Shown: positions 26,576 to 36,484, counted from the first letter of the stretch. The stretch is DNA of 64,000 nucleotides from Clostridium sp. CS001 (GCF_020443565.1 NZ_JAIZZN010000011.1:48939-112938); one strand, 5' to 3'. Numbers and translations are program-made. Notes: generated from the letters alone by a model not told the origin.

Positions 26576-28699
26576 TTATTCATAATCTTCTATGCGGTTA
26601 GTTTTCAAGAATTTTTCTTCAGTTTCACTGGCTGAAAGAGGTTTACTAAAGTAGTAGCCTTGTATTTGGTTACAACCCATATTCTTTAGCAGTTGGATTT
26701 GTTCCTTAGTTTCTACCCCTTCTGCTACAACATCTAATCCAATTTTTTGCGCAAGTTGTATTATTCCATCTACAATTGCCTTTTCTCTTTTATTTTCAGC
26801 TATATTATCTATAAAGGATTTATCTATTTTTAATGTATTAATAGGTAACTGCTTTAGGTAACTAAGAGAAGAATAGCCTGTCCCGAAATCATCTAAGGCA
26901 ATATTTATTCCTAAGTCTCTAATTTCAGTAAGCAATTTAATACTTTTTTCAAAATCCTTCATTAAAATACTTTCTGTTATTTCTAGCTCTATAAACTTTG
27001 TATTAACCTTGGTTTCAGCTATAACTGCTTTTAGTGTGGCTCCGAACTTATCGCTTTCTAGTTGAATTGCTGATAAGTTTATTGCAATAGTTTCATATAG
27101 GTATCCTTTGCTTTTCCATAAGTTGTTTTGAAGATACACAGTTCTCATAATCCAATCACCTATTGGAATTATGAGTCCACATTGTTCTGCAATAGGTACA
27201 AATTCTACAGGGGACAGATTTCCAAATTCCGGACTGTTCCACCTTAAAAGTGCCTCAAACCCTTTAACTTTATTATTTTCAATATCTATCTGTGGTTGAT
27301 AATGGATTTCAAACTCATTATTTTTTAAAGCAGACCTTAATCCTTTTTCAATTTGAACACGTCTTATCACTATATCACTCATGCTCTTATTAAAGAAAGA
27401 ATACTTAGCTTTTCCACTGTACTTAGCACTATACATGGCAGTATCAGCGTTTATTAACAGTGCACTTGTTTCTTTAGCATCCTCTGGAAACATAGTAATT
27501 CCTAAGCTTGCTGAAGTATACACGTGCTTACCATCTATATCAATTTCGTAGTTTAATGAAAATAATAGTCTTTCGCATAGGCTAGTTACATCTGCGCAAT
27601 CCTCAATATTTTTCATTAAAATAAAAAATTCATCTCCACCTACTCTTGAAATAAAATCCCCTTCTCTAATAGACTTTTTAAGGGCTATTGAAACACCCTT
27701 TAATAACTTATCTCCATAATCATGCCCCATGGTATCGTTTATTTCTTTAAAATTGTCTAAGTCAATAAACAATATGGCATGTTTAACTTCACTGTCCTTT
27801 GATATAATAATTTCATCTTCTAATGTTTTAATAAATAATTTTCTGTTTGGTATCTCTGTTAGAGCATCGTAATATTCTAATTTATTTATCTTTTCTTCAG
27901 AATTCTTTAAATTAGATATGTCTGTAACAGATCCTGACATTTTAGTTGCAACGCCTTTTTTATTTCTAAGGCACTTACCCCTAATTAAAATCCACTTATA
28001 CCCTCCCCTACTAAATAGAATCCGTACACGACTTTGATAATGTAGGGTTTTACCATTGACATGATTCTGAAAATCTTCTAGTGCAACTTCTTTGTCTTCA
28101 TCAGTAACTAAAGCCATTAAATCATTTAAACTTGTTAATGCAGATGTGTCATATCCTGTAATATCACTAAGTTTATCTGAGTAAGAGATTTCTTTAGTTA
28201 TAAGGTCAACTTCCCATATAGCATCATTGGCACCTTCTAACGCTAACTTATATCTTTCTTCACTCTTCTCAATTATTTCTTGTTTTTCGTGCAATTCATC
28301 GTATTGCGCTCTTAATTCTTCTTCCACGGCTATTAATTGTCCATAGGTACCTTGTATTTCCTCGTAGTTTTCTTTTAATTTATTAGACCATGATTTACTT
28401 CTTTTAGCATATTCTTTAATTAAAAAATATAATATGAGAGATGATGCAAGTACATAAATCCATCCCTTAATTGTTTGCATTTGCGCCACTAAAGTTCTGC
28501 TTTGAATATACTTATTTAAAACTTTATCTGAAAATAACATCCCACTACCACAGATTAGAGCATATGCCATGCTTATTTTAATTGGTACATTCTTAAGATC
28601 AGTATCATCATCAAATAATGAATCAATATTTATTTTTTCGGATTTATTTATTAATTTATTTCTAGTAATATTATTTAAGTCATCTTTTCTGCCATTCAC
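26576..28699 (-). CDS. Membrane-anchored PAS-GGDEF-EAL cyclic-di-GMP protein
   Basis: About 707 residues. Order: two N-terminal hydrophobic helices (about 45-110), a coiled coil, a PAS domain (LALEGANDAIWEVD to about 260), a GGDEF domain with intact RVGGDEFF and the upstream DLDNFKEIND, and an EAL domain with FEALLRW, EITESI, DDFGTGYSS and KIDKSF. Both catalytic signatures look intact, so it may make or degrade c-di-GMP, or do both under PAS control. The inhibitory RxxD site is not obvious. I chose the GTG at 28699 because GGGAGGAATCCAG precedes it; two in-frame ATGs upstream lie before that ribosome binding site. Confidence 0.93.
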   Translation of the reverse strand: MNGRKDDLNNITRNKLINKSEKINIDSLFDDDTDLKNVPIKISMAYALICGSGMLFSDKVLNKYIQSRTLVAQMQTIKGWIYVLASSLILYFLIKEYAKRSKSWSNKLKENYEEIQGTYGQLIAVEEELRAQYDELHEKQEIIEKSEERYKLALEGANDAIWEVDLITKEISYSDKLSDITGYDTSALTSLNDLMALVTDEDKEVALEDFQNHVNGKTLHYQSRVRILFSRGGYKWILIRGKCLRNKKGVATKMSGSVTDISNLKNSEEKINKLEYYDALTEIPNRKLFIKTLEDEIIISKDSEVKHAILFIDLDNFKEINDTMGHDYGDKLLKGVSIALKKSIREGDFISRVGGDEFFILMKNIEDCADVTSLCERLLFSLNYEIDIDGKHVYTSASLGITMFPEDAKETSALLINADTAMYSAKYSGKAKYSFFNKSMSDIVIRRVQIEKGLRSALKNNEFEIHYQPQIDIENNKVKGFEALLRWNSPEFGNLSPVEFVPIAEQCGLIIPIGDWIMRTVYLQNNLWKSKGYLYETIAINLSAIQLESDKFGATLKAVIAETKVNTKFIELEITESILMKDFEKSIKLLTEIRDLGINIALDDFGTGYSSLSYLKQLPINTLKIDKSFIDNIAENKREKAIVDGIIQLAQKIGLDVVAEGVETKEQIQLLKNMGCNQIQGYYFSKPLSASETEEKFLKTNRIEDYE

Positions 28700-29116
28700 C
28701 TGGATTCCTCCCATTGTCATTTAACATTAATTAAGTGCTACTTTATACAATATCATTATATTTCATTTTAACATTATATTATCGTCGAATTATGACTTTT
28801 ATTAATAGTTTTTTGAACATGCATTTAACTTTTTTGAATTTATATTATTTATCCTATTCCTCTTATAAATCACTCATCATAATTTAACTAATTATACCAT
28901 TAATAATCACTCTTTGCATTATTATTTAATATAGTTTATATCTTCTGTTGTTTGATAGAACCTATTAATATTCTTTTACATATAAGAAATTTTGTAATAT
29001 TTATCTTTGTAACTTTATCGTAATATATTATAATGTTATTATAGTGTATAATATTGTCGATTAGTAATTTTCTTAATAACTTAGAAAAAAACTTGAAATA
29101 ACAAAGGAGAATAAGA
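28700..29116. other. Intergenic stretch with possible promoter for the coiled-coil gene
   Basis: AT-rich DNA between divergent genes. A possible promoter on the plus strand is TTGTAA (29007-29012), 16 bp, TATAAT (29029-29034), about 80 bp before the 29117 gene. Nothing else stands out. Confidence 0.35.
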
Positions 29117-29359
29117 ATGAGAAGAAAAAATGTGATTGCTATGTTGCTTTTTAGTGCCTTATTTTTAGGTTCAATATCTCTTTGTTTCTTTAATAACAAT
29201 AAAATTAAAGATAATAAAAGTAAAACTGAATCTTTAAAAATAGAACTTGAATCTTTAAAATCTGAAAATGAAGCTTTAATTAAAACAAATTCTAAGCTTA
29301 TTGAAACCAACACAAGGATTTCTGAAAAAGTAAATAGCTTAAAAACTGTTACAAACTAA
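29117..29359 (+). CDS. Small single-pass membrane protein with coiled coil
   Basis: 80 residues. The N-terminus is basic (MRRKN) with one transmembrane helix (about 6-26), followed by an extracytoplasmic heptad-rich stretch, SLKIELESLKSENEALIK and onward, ending without any globular domain. It is preceded by AAAGGAG. The same plan (TM plus ISKLxSxNxxLKxxN coiled coil) forms the N-terminal third of the next gene's deacetylase. This suggests that the two could pair at the membrane or arose by partial duplication (inference). I do not recognise a family. Confidence 0.7.
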   Translation: MRRKNVIAMLLFSALFLGSISLCFFNNNKIKDNKSKTESLKIELESLKSENEALIKTNSKLIETNTRISEKVNSLKTVTN

Positions 29360-29426
29360 TATATATATATATATTATTGTTATTTATTTCAATGAACTTT
29401 ATTTATAAGCAAGGGATGGTGGTATT

Positions 29427-30323
29427 ATGAGAAATTCAAGACCAAATAAAAAATACAAATTAGGACTGATATTAGTCAAAGTTTTCATTTTCACATTATG
29501 CATTTCTTCTTTAGTTGGAGCAGTACTTAGTGAGGTTACCCTTGCATCTAGCGAAACTGAAAGCAGTTTATTGTTTCAGAAAATAAGTAAGCTTACTAGT
29601 GATAATACTAAACTAAAGTCTCAAAATGAAAACCTTGAAGGTGCAATCAAGAAAAATGAAACTCTATATAGCGAAAAGTTAGCCAATGCAAAAATCGCCT
29701 ATTTAACTTTTGATGATGGACCATCTAGCAACACTTTAGCAATATTAAAAATTTTAAAACAATATGATATTAAAGCTACTTTCTTTGTAAATGGTCACCC
29801 AGATTTTGCTGATTTATATAAACAAATTTCTGATGATGGACATGTTTTAGCTAATCATACTTATAGTCATGATTATAAAAGTGTATATTCATCGGTAGAC
29901 AATTTCAAAAAAGACGTCAAAAAATTAGATACCTACCTTACTGAAATAACTGGCAAAGAACCTAATTATATTTTAAGATATCCTGGTGGATCTAATAATC
30001 ACATTAGCCGTAGTTATGGCGGTATGGAAATAATGAATTCTGTAATTAAAGATATGAATAAAGAAGGTTATAAGTATTTTGATTGGAACGTAGATTCTAC
30101 CGATGCCTCTGTTTTTCGCCAAACTAAAGAAAATATTGTACATGCAGTCTTAACTGAAAGTAGCAGCGTTAAACATGCAGTTATATTAATGCATGATTTA
30201 AATCCAAAAACTACAACTGTACAAGCCTTGCCTGAAATTATTGAAGGTCTTAAAAGCCAAGGATTTATTTTTGACGGACTTTCTAAAAACGCTATTGCAC
30301 CACAATTTACAGTGGTAAAATAA
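29427..30323 (+). CDS. Membrane-anchored polysaccharide deacetylase (NodB/CE4)
   Basis: 298 residues. An N-terminal transmembrane or signal segment (about 14-36) and a coiled coil (about 45-75) precede a CE4 domain. It carries all five NodB motifs: TFDDGPSSN, HTYSH (the metal His pair), RYPGGSNNH, WNVDSTDA and LMHD. Such enzymes remove acetyl groups from peptidoglycan N-acetylglucosamine, raising lysozyme resistance, or from exopolysaccharide. ATG at 29427 follows AAGGGATGG. It lies 67 bp after the small coiled-coil gene in the same direction, so a two-gene unit is likely. Confidence 0.92.
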   Translation: MRNSRPNKKYKLGLILVKVFIFTLCISSLVGAVLSEVTLASSETESSLLFQKISKLTSDNTKLKSQNENLEGAIKKNETLYSEKLANAKIAYLTFDDGPSSNTLAILKILKQYDIKATFFVNGHPDFADLYKQISDDGHVLANHTYSHDYKSVYSSVDNFKKDVKKLDTYLTEITGKEPNYILRYPGGSNNHISRSYGGMEIMNSVIKDMNKEGYKYFDWNVDSTDASVFRQTKENIVHAVLTESSSVKHAVILMHDLNPKTTTVQALPEIIEGLKSQGFIFDGLSKNAIAPQFTVVK

Positions 30324-30383
30324 TTTTTTAATTATCTTGACATTATTATTAAAAGTGATATAATTATGTAAATTTAATAATTT

Positions 30384-30618
30384 AACACTACGAAGAGAAA
30401 AGTAAGCCATGTCACATTTACAGAGAGAGAATACCTTAGCTGTAAGTATTCTTAAATGAACATCGCCCAAGACCACCTCTGAGTGACTCTAATCAAGTCC
30501 GGTAATTCCGTTATAATTATTAAGTGGTTTATTTTTATAAACAATTTGGGTGGAACCGCGGGAATTATAATCTCGTCCCTTTTCTATAATTAGAATTGGG
30601 ATGGGATTTTTTATTTTA
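30384..30618 (+). promoter_or_regulatory. T-box leader of thrS
   Basis: The universal T-box GGGTGGAACCGCGG lies at 30548-30561. Upstream are Stem I signatures (GAAGAGAAAAGTA; GAGAGAATACC...GCTGTAAGTATTC, the apical loop), and a candidate specifier ACC (threonine) in AAGACCACCTC near 30472. Downstream a terminator stem (AATCTCGTCCC...GGGATGGGATT, then T-run) ends near 30614. Uncharged tRNA-Thr would stabilise the antiterminator and let thrS be transcribed. The specifier assignment is by eye; T-box and terminator are clear. Confidence 0.93.
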
Positions 30619-30720
30619 TAAAAATATCAGTCAAAAGATTATGCATAACTTTTATGTATAGTGATTTTGATAAATTTCTTCCAAAATAAATAGATAAGAT
30701 AAATGAAAGGGGTAATATAT

Positions 30721-32658
30721 ATGATAAATATTAAATTAAAAGATGGTTCAATGAAATCCTACGAGTCAGAAATGACTGTATTTGAAATTGCTAATGATAT
30801 TAGCGAGGGTCTTGCAAGAGTTGCTTGCGCTGGAATGGTTGATGGTCAAACTGTGGACTTACGTTATAAAGTTACAAAAGACTGCGACCTTAGCATATTG
30901 ACTTTTGATGATGAGGAAGGACAAAGAGCCTTTAGACATACTGCTACTCATATCCTATCTCAAGCAGTTAAACGATTGTTCCCTAGTGCAAAGCTTGCTA
31001 TTGGGCCCGCTATAGATGCTGGTTTCTACTACGATTTTGACAAGGAAGGTTCCTTCTCTGCTGAAGAAATTATATCAATTGAAGGAGAAATGAAAAAGAT
31101 AGTTAAAGAAGATTTAAAAATAGAAAGATTTGAACTTCCAAGGTCTGAGGCAATAGCTTTAATGGAAGAAAAGGGCGAAAACTTCAAAGTTGAATTAATT
31201 CAGGATCTACCAGAGGATTCAATTATATCTTTCTATAAACATGGTGAATTTACAGATCTTTGTGCTGGACCACATTTAATGTCCACAAAGTATGTAAAGG
31301 CTTTTAAACTTACTCAAGTTGCAGGCGCATATTGGAGAGGTAGTGAAAAAAATAAAATGCTTAGCCGTATATACGGAACTGCCTTTACAAAGAAATCTAA
31401 CCTAGATGAACATTTAGAGAAGGTAGAAGAAGCTAAAAAGAGAGACCATAACAAACTTGGACGTGAATTAAAATTCTTTACAACTTCCGATGTTATAGGT
31501 CAAGGATTACCTCTACTTATGCCTAAGGGTGCAAAGGTAATTCAGTTATTACAACGTTTTGTTGAAGATGAGGAAGAAAAAAGAGGCTATGTTATGACTA
31601 AGACTCCTCTTATGGCTAAGAGTGATTTATACAAAATGTCTGGCCACTGGGATCATTATAAAGATGGAATGTTTGTACTTGGCGATGAATCTAAAGATGC
31701 TGAAGTTATGGCACTTCGCCCAATGACATGCCCTTTCCAATTTACAATTTATAATTCAGATCAAAAGAGTTATCGTGACCTTCCACTAAGATATGCTGAA
31801 ACTTCAACACTGTTTAGAAATGAATCTTCAGGTGAAATGCATGGTCTTATAAGAGTACGTCAATTCACTATTTCAGAGGGACATTTAGTTGTTAGACCAG
31901 ATCAATTAGAACAAGAATTTAAAGATGTTGTATCTTTAATTAACTATTTCATGGAAACTTTAGGGCTCCAAGATGATATCACTTATAGATTCTCTAAAGG
32001 GGATCCAAATGATAAACATAAATATATTGATAACCCATCCGCTTGGGAAGATACTGAAAATAAGATGAAAGAAATACTAGACCACTTAGGAATAAACTAT
32101 AAAACAGCTATTGGTGAAGCTGCTTTCTATGGTCCTAAGCTTGATCTTCAAATAAAAAATGTTCACGGTAAAGAGGATACTATAATTACTGTACAAATTG
32201 ACTTTGCACTACCAGAAAGATTTGACATGAGTTATGTTGATAAAGATGGAGTTAAAAAACGTCCATATGTTATCCATAGAACTTCAATTGGTTGCTATGA
32301 AAGAACACTTGCACTGTTAATAGAAAAGTATGCTGGTGCTTTCCCAACTTGGCTTGCACCATTACAAGTTAAGGTATTACCTATTTCTGAAAAGTACCAT
32401 GATTATGCACAAGAGGTTGTAGCTAAATTAAAGGCAGCAAATATTAGGGTTGAGGCAGACTTTAGAGCAGAAAAGATCGGATACAAAATCCGTGAAGCTC
32501 GTAATGAAAGAGCTCCTTACCTATTAGTAGTTGGTGAAAAAGAGGCTGAGCTAAATGAAGTTTCTGTTAGAAGTCGTAAAAATGGTGATGAAGGCGCAAT
32601 TGCTTTAGATACATTTATGAAAACAATTAAAGAAGATATAGAAACTAGACAATTATAA
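30721..32658 (+). CDS. thrS: Threonyl-tRNA synthetase
   Basis: 645 residues from the ATG at 30721 (AAAGGGG eight bases upstream; an in-frame ATG at 30703 overlaps that site). Order: N-terminal TGS domain (MINIKLKDG to about 60), editing domain with HTATHILSQAV and CAGPHL, class II catalytic core with LRPMTCPFQ, RNESSGEMHGLIRVRQF and HRTSIGCYER, and a C-terminal anticodon-binding domain (LQVKVLPISEKY). Charges tRNA-Thr. Normal length and all motifs intact. Regulated by the T-box just upstream. Confidence 0.98.
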   Translation: MINIKLKDGSMKSYESEMTVFEIANDISEGLARVACAGMVDGQTVDLRYKVTKDCDLSILTFDDEEGQRAFRHTATHILSQAVKRLFPSAKLAIGPAIDAGFYYDFDKEGSFSAEEIISIEGEMKKIVKEDLKIERFELPRSEAIALMEEKGENFKVELIQDLPEDSIISFYKHGEFTDLCAGPHLMSTKYVKAFKLTQVAGAYWRGSEKNKMLSRIYGTAFTKKSNLDEHLEKVEEAKKRDHNKLGRELKFFTTSDVIGQGLPLLMPKGAKVIQLLQRFVEDEEEKRGYVMTKTPLMAKSDLYKMSGHWDHYKDGMFVLGDESKDAEVMALRPMTCPFQFTIYNSDQKSYRDLPLRYAETSTLFRNESSGEMHGLIRVRQFTISEGHLVVRPDQLEQEFKDVVSLINYFMETLGLQDDITYRFSKGDPNDKHKYIDNPSAWEDTENKMKEILDHLGINYKTAIGEAAFYGPKLDLQIKNVHGKEDTIITVQIDFALPERFDMSYVDKDGVKKRPYVIHRTSIGCYERTLALLIEKYAGAFPTWLAPLQVKVLPISEKYHDYAQEVVAKLKAANIRVEADFRAEKIGYKIREARNERAPYLLVVGEKEAELNEVSVRSRKNGDEGAIALDTFMKTIKEDIETRQL

Positions 32659-32667
32659 TTAAAATAA

Positions 32668-32707
32668 AAGTAGCCAGTGCAAGAATTAATCTTGTACTGG
32701 CTACTTT
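32668..32707 (+). terminator. Intrinsic terminator between thrS and glnS
   Basis: Stem AAGTAGCCAGTGCAAGA against TCTTGTACTGGCTACTT with a short loop and a following T-run (TTTTTAAGTTTTTT). The convergent glnS ends 29 bp further on, so it may serve both. Confidence 0.85.
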
Positions 32708-32735
32708 TTAAGTTTTTTAAAACTTATATTTCATA

Positions 32736-34394
32736 TTATTTCGTAATGTTAAAAGAGCTTTTCAAAGATACTATTCTATTAAACACTAGTTTATCCTCTG
32801 TAGTATATTTAGAATCTACATTAAAGTATCCATGTCTAAAGAATTGGAATTTATCTTGTGGTTTTGAATCTTTCATATTAGGTTCAATAAATCCTTGTAA
32901 AACTTCTATAGAATTTGGATTTATTTGATTCAAGAAGGTTTTTCCTTCTTCTTGTGCTTCATCTAAAATTAAAGGCTCATATAATCTAAATTCTGCTGGT
33001 GTTGCGTTTATTGCATCCACCCAGTGAATCGTTCCTTTAACTTTTCTATCTGTAAACCCACTACCACTCTTAGTTAGAGGATCATAAGTACAGTGTATTT
33101 CACATACATTTCCATCAGTATCCTTAATCACTTCATTACACTTTATGAAGTATGCTCCCTTTAGCCTTACTTCATTGCCTGGGAACAATCTAAAGTATTT
33201 CTTTGGTGGGTTTTCCATGAAATCTTCTTGCTCTATATATATTTCTCTTGAGAATGACACTTGACGCGTTCCCATTGATGGATCATCTTGATTATTCTCA
33301 ATTTCAAGCATTTCAACTTGAGATTCAGGATAGTTTGTAATAATTACTTTTATTGGTTTTAAAACTGCCATTGTCCTAGGTGTTTTTGAACTTAAATCCT
33401 CTCTTATGAAGTGTTCTAACATTTGACCATCTACCATACTGTTAGATTTTGCAACTCCAATTTCCCTACAAAAGTTTCTTATAGCTTCTGGAGTGTATCC
33501 CCTGCGACGAAGCCCTGCTATAGTTGGCATACGTGGGTCATCCCAACCGTCTACATACTCCTCGTCGACTAATTGCTTAAGATTCCTTTTGCTCATTACA
33601 GTATTTGTAATGTTTAATCTTGCAAACTCAATTTGTCTTGGCTTACTTTCCATTTCACATTCATCTACTACCCAATCGTATAGTGGGCGATGATCTTCAA
33701 ATTCTAAGGTACAAATTGAATGTGTAATTCCTTCAATTGCATCTTCAATTGGGTGAGCATAATCATACATAGGATAAATACACCACTTGTCTCCCGTGTT
33801 ATGATGTACCGTATGAGATATACGATACAGTATTGGGTCTCTCATGTTTACATTAGGAGAACTCATATCAATCTTAGCTCTTAAAACCTTTTCTCCATCA
33901 GCAAATTCACCATTTTTCATACGGTTAAAAAGATCCAAATTTTCTTCCACAGTTCTGTTTTTGTGTGGACTTTCTTTTCCTGGTTCTCTTAAAGTCCCCC
34001 TATATTCTCTCATCTCTGCTGCAGTTAAGTCACAAACATAAGCCTTATTCTTTTTTATTAATAATACTGCTCGTTCATACATTTCATCAAAGTAATTTGA
34101 TGCAAAAAATAAATCATCCCACTTAAAACCAAGCCATTTTACATCTTCTTCTATTGAATCAACATACTCTGTATCCTCTTTAACTGGGTTAGTATCATCA
34201 AATCGCAAGTTTGTCTTACCATTAAATTCATCTGCGAGTTCAAAATTTAAAATAATCGATTTTGCATGTCCAATGTGCAAATATCCATTTGGTTCTGGCG
34301 GAAAACGCGTAATAATTTCCTTGTGTTTTCCTGTTTGCAAATCTTCAATAACTATATTTCTAATAAAGTTTGATGAAGTTGTTTTGTTTTCCAT
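32736..34394 (-). CDS. glnS: Glutaminyl-tRNA synthetase
   Basis: About 552 residues of class I GlnRS. The HIGH motif is in [16 protein letters not shown], the KMSKS-equivalent in [13 protein letters not shown], and the GlnRS-specific QIEFARLN lies just before it. A C-terminal anticodon-binding beta-barrel follows. Charges tRNA-Gln directly. Many Firmicutes lack it and use GatCAB, but clostridia often carry both. I chose the ATG at 34394, since AAGGAAGGTG lies upstream and overlaps an in-frame GTG at 34403. Separate transcription unit, convergent with thrS. Confidence 0.97.
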   Translation of the reverse strand: MENKTTSSNFIRNIVIEDLQTGKHKEIITRFPPEPNGYLHIGHAKSIILNFELADEFNGKTNLRFDDTNPVKEDTEYVDSIEEDVKWLGFKWDDLFFASNYFDEMYERAVLLIKKNKAYVCDLTAAEMREYRGTLREPGKESPHKNRTVEENLDLFNRMKNGEFADGEKVLRAKIDMSSPNVNMRDPILYRISHTVHHNTGDKWCIYPMYDYAHPIEDAIEGITHSICTLEFEDHRPLYDWVVDECEMESKPRQIEFARLNITNTVMSKRNLKQLVDEEYVDGWDDPRMPTIAGLRRRGYTPEAIRNFCREIGVAKSNSMVDGQMLEHFIREDLSSKTPRTMAVLKPIKVIITNYPESQVEMLEIENNQDDPSMGTRQVSFSREIYIEQEDFMENPPKKYFRLFPGNEVRLKGAYFIKCNEVIKDTDGNVCEIHCTYDPLTKSGSGFTDRKVKGTIHWVDAINATPAEFRLYEPLILDEAQEEGKTFLNQINPNSIEVLQGFIEPNMKDSKPQDKFQFFRHGYFNVDSKYTTEDKLVFNRIVSLKSSFNITK

Positions 34395-34512
34395 ACTAGT
34401 CACCTTCCTTTTAATCTACTTATTTACTTTCAAGCTTCTAGATTGCTGCAGAATAGCCTACTTGCAATCTTTCTCTATATTCTAACAAATATATCACAAA
34501 AGCAAACATTTT

Positions 34513-35592
34513 TCAACGTAGAAACTTGCCACTTGCCATGTGGGTGGCACTATAAATTCTAACACAGTCCATCATTGCTTTTATTTTATCTGGATGGGTT
34601 CCTATAGGTATATCGCAACCTGAGCCTAAAATAAATCCTTTTGGACTATCATAAGCCTTAAGTATACATGTTTTGCCTGCCTCATATATTTCTTCTATGG
34701 TTCCTTTCATTACAGTTTCAACTGGATCTAGATTTCCTATTAAACATATCTTATCGCCAAATTGTTCCTTTAGCTCACCAATGTCCTCTATACTATCTAA
34801 GCTTAGGCTTGCAATGCCTATATCCACCATATCAGCCCATATATCCTTAGTCTTTCCACAGATATGAAGTGTGCTTCCATTTCCTCGTCTTTCAATAATT
34901 TTATCAATACATCTTTTCAGATATGGCTTTGCAAATTCTCTAAATGTCTTAGCACTAATGATATTACAAGAAGCCATAGGCTCAGCAATGTATGGACTTA
35001 ATCCTAAATCACATACTGCATCAATGTATCTTATGACACTTTGCGTAGATATTTCTAAAAGCTTATGTATCATTTCAGGATTTCTAGTTAAATCCTCTAA
35101 AAAGTTATCTATCCCTCTTAAAAATGCAGCAGTAGTAAAAGGGCCCCCTATAGGGCTTTCTACAAATACTTCCTTTCCTATTTTATCATTAGTCACTTTT
35201 AGGCCTTCAAGAAAATATCCTATTCTCCCATCCTTATAAGGGTCTATAGGTGATAACTTACCTATATCCTTAAAGTCCTTTAATATAGGATCGCTAAATA
35301 AAGGATTACTATTTCTTGGAAACTTAAATCCACTTCCCATGGCTTCCGGTATTCCCTGAAGTCCTGGCCCAATGCTTATACTATCTGGTCTAAACTTTTC
35401 AAAGCTCCCTACCGCTACATCTATAATTACTTTTGTTAAATAATTATGTTCTCTAATTGTATATCCAAAGATTGGTGCACAAGCTTCCCCTAAAAATGGG
35501 CTACAAGGAATTCTATCAATTTCTTTTCCCAGTGAAAAAGCTTCCATCCTTTCCCTTGGTGTCATTTGGTCCGGCTTTATAATGTGCTTCAT
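34513..35592 (-). CDS. UroD-like protein of the corrinoid methyltransferase group
   Basis: 359 residues of the uroporphyrinogen decarboxylase fold. The zinc-site pattern of the MtaA/MtbA/CmuA branch is visible: H-x-C as LHICGKT (about residue 250) and a later Cys in LGSGCDIP (about 325). True HemE motifs at the N-terminus are absent. These relatives move methyl groups from a corrinoid protein to a thiol; no corrinoid protein or heme gene is adjacent, so the substrate is unknown. The last residues, SATHMASGKFLR, are encoded by the palindromic repeat at 34523-34552. The original C-terminus was probably near CVRIY. ATG at 35592 after AAGGAGG. Confidence 0.82.
   Translation of the reverse strand: MKHIIKPDQMTPRERMEAFSLGKEIDRIPCSPFLGEACAPIFGYTIREHNYLTKVIIDVAVGSFEKFRPDSISIGPGLQGIPEAMGSGFKFPRNSNPLFSDPILKDFKDIGKLSPIDPYKDGRIGYFLEGLKVTNDKIGKEVFVESPIGGPFTTAAFLRGIDNFLEDLTRNPEMIHKLLEISTQSVIRYIDAVCDLGLSPYIAEPMASCNIISAKTFREFAKPYLKRCIDKIIERRGNGSTLHICGKTKDIWADMVDIGIASLSLDSIEDIGELKEQFGDKICLIGNLDPVETVMKGTIEEIYEAGKTCILKAYDSPKGFILGSGCDIPIGTHPDKIKAMMDCVRIYSATHMASGKFLR
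34523..34552 (-). repeat. GC-rich palindromic repeat, copy 1 (inside the 3' end of a CDS)
   Basis: Plus-strand AACTTGCCACTTGCCATG, then TGGGTGGCACTA. Read with the UroD-like gene it encodes SATHMASGKF and pushes the stop to 34513. Confidence 0.8.
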
Positions 35593-35711
35593 GTTAATTC
35601 CTCCTTAAATCATTGCCTACGGTACTGAAATATATTTATATTCTTAACTATTTTAAATTATATTGATGTTTTATTATAAAGATATTTGAATATAACCATT
35701 ATACTATTATT

Positions 35712-35743
35712 AACTTGCCATGTGCCACTCACGTGGCATCCCG
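35712..35743. repeat. GC-rich palindromic repeat, copy 2 (variant)
   Basis: AACTTGCCATGTGCCACTC then ACGTGGCATCC: the same building blocks in shuffled order, in the intergenic stretch upstream of the UroD-like gene. Confidence 0.55.
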
Positions 35744-35781
35744 TTATTTAATTCTACACTCCAGAAAATTATAAGCACATT

Positions 35782-35810
35782 CTTGCCGCTTTCCACGTGG
35801 ATGGCATCAT
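35782..35810. repeat. GC-rich palindromic repeat, copy 3 (variant)
   Basis: CTTGCCGCTTTCCACGTGG then ATGGCATCAT, 39 bp after copy 2. It is degenerate but keeps the CCACGTGG core. Confidence 0.55.
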
Positions 35811-35971
35811 ATAGGAAAAAACAATTATAATAATTCTTTACCTTGAGAGTATAGTTATCCATGTGCAATAATATACTTAACCGGTAATCTTGTGAAAGGA
35901 GATGATAATATTGATCATAACTAGGAGGTGGCTTTCAACCTAATAAAAAGGTTAAAAGTTTACCAGTAAAG

Positions 35972-36008
35972 ATAGGTGAGGTGATATTTAAGTTTTTACC
36001 TCACCTAT
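35972..36008 (+). terminator. Strong hairpin, probable terminator
   Basis: Perfect 11-bp arms ATAGGTGAGGT (35972-35982) and ACCTCACCTAT (35998-36008) with a T-rich loop, then TTCAAC. The short T-run makes termination probable but not certain. Confidence 0.55.
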
Positions 36009-36092
36009 TTCAACATTAAGGTCACCATTATTGCTAATCTATATTATTGTAGATTCACAATAAAATTAGGTTATAGATGCATTAGGAACTTA

Positions 36093-36121
36093 TTGACATA
36101 AAAAGTTTTTTATAATATTAT
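36093..36121 (+). promoter_or_regulatory. Sigma-A-type promoter of the leader/CD3324 region
   Basis: TTGACA (36093-36098), 17 bp, TATTAT (36116-36121). It lies about 60 bp upstream of the short ORF at 36183. Confidence 0.65.
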
Positions 36122-36182
36122 TAAGTTGTAAGAATATTAAATTAAGTATAAGTCTAATTCAGATGAAGGAGGATGTTGTTAT

Positions 36183-36224
36183 ATGATAAATTTAATTGTA
36201 GCTTTTGAGGTACTTGATCTATAA
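36183..36224 (+). CDS. 13-codon ORF, candidate leader peptide
   Basis: ATG at 36183 with an unusually good AAGGAGG (36166-36172) ten bases upstream encodes MINLIVAFEVLDL and stops. It follows the promoter at 36093-36121 and precedes a run of mutually exclusive hairpins (about 36240-36350) and a terminator at 36388-36408. This layout resembles translation-sensing attenuators upstream of antibiotic-resistance genes (Erm, ABC-F), but no such gene follows in the window. The call rests on architecture only. Confidence 0.45.
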   Translation: MINLIVAFEVLDL

Positions 36225-36387
36225 CTGAATATTATTCGAAGGCAATATAATATTTTGCGAAGAAGTTTTCTTTCTCGACAAATGGTCAATTATCGGGTAT
36301 TATTAACCCTTTATTTGTTGTGCTTTCGGAATACAATTAATAACCGTCATCTGAAACGTTAAATACATTTAAAGTTTGGCAGAATGC

Positions 36388-36408
36388 ACGAAGTATCGTG
36401 TTTTTTTA
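36388..36408 (+). terminator. Intrinsic terminator downstream of the leader ORF
   Basis: CACGA-AGTA-TCGTG followed by seven T residues. It would cut transcripts from the 36093 promoter unless antitermination occurs. Confidence 0.7.
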
Positions 36409-36424
36409 TTGCCCGTTTTAATAG

Positions 36425-36458
36425 TCCCGTGGATGGTTTTTATATCCACGGGATTTTT
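36425..36458 (+). terminator. Second intrinsic terminator
   Basis: TCCCGTGGAT (36425-36434) and ATCCACGGGA (36444-36453), then TTTTTCT. It lies only 17 bp after the first terminator, giving a double block before the downstream tiny ORFs. Confidence 0.8.
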
Positions 36459-36484
36459 CTATTCAAAAATAAGGAGTGATAACA

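Larger units (their letters stand above)
35593..36092. other. Intergenic stretch with repeats and a hairpin
   Basis: Contains two variant copies of the GC-rich palindrome (separately listed), a short ORF-like stretch with SD-like AAGGAG and AGGAGG boxes (35897-35934) and a strong hairpin at 35972-36008. On the plus strand a frame after a stop reads GGGFQPNKKVKSLPVKIGEV and ends at about 36020. It lacks a start codon and may be gene debris. No recognisable gene. Confidence 0.4.

Noticed and set aside
28936..29313. 125-codon minus-strand ORF upstream of the coiled-coil gene
   Set aside because: It is antisense to the real 29117 gene and rich in L/I/K from AT-rich DNA; no SD.
34513..35592. HemE, uroporphyrinogen decarboxylase of heme synthesis
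   Set aside because: The H-x-C...C zinc pattern and lack of the HemE N-terminal arginine motif place it in the methyltransferase-like branch; no heme genes adjoin.
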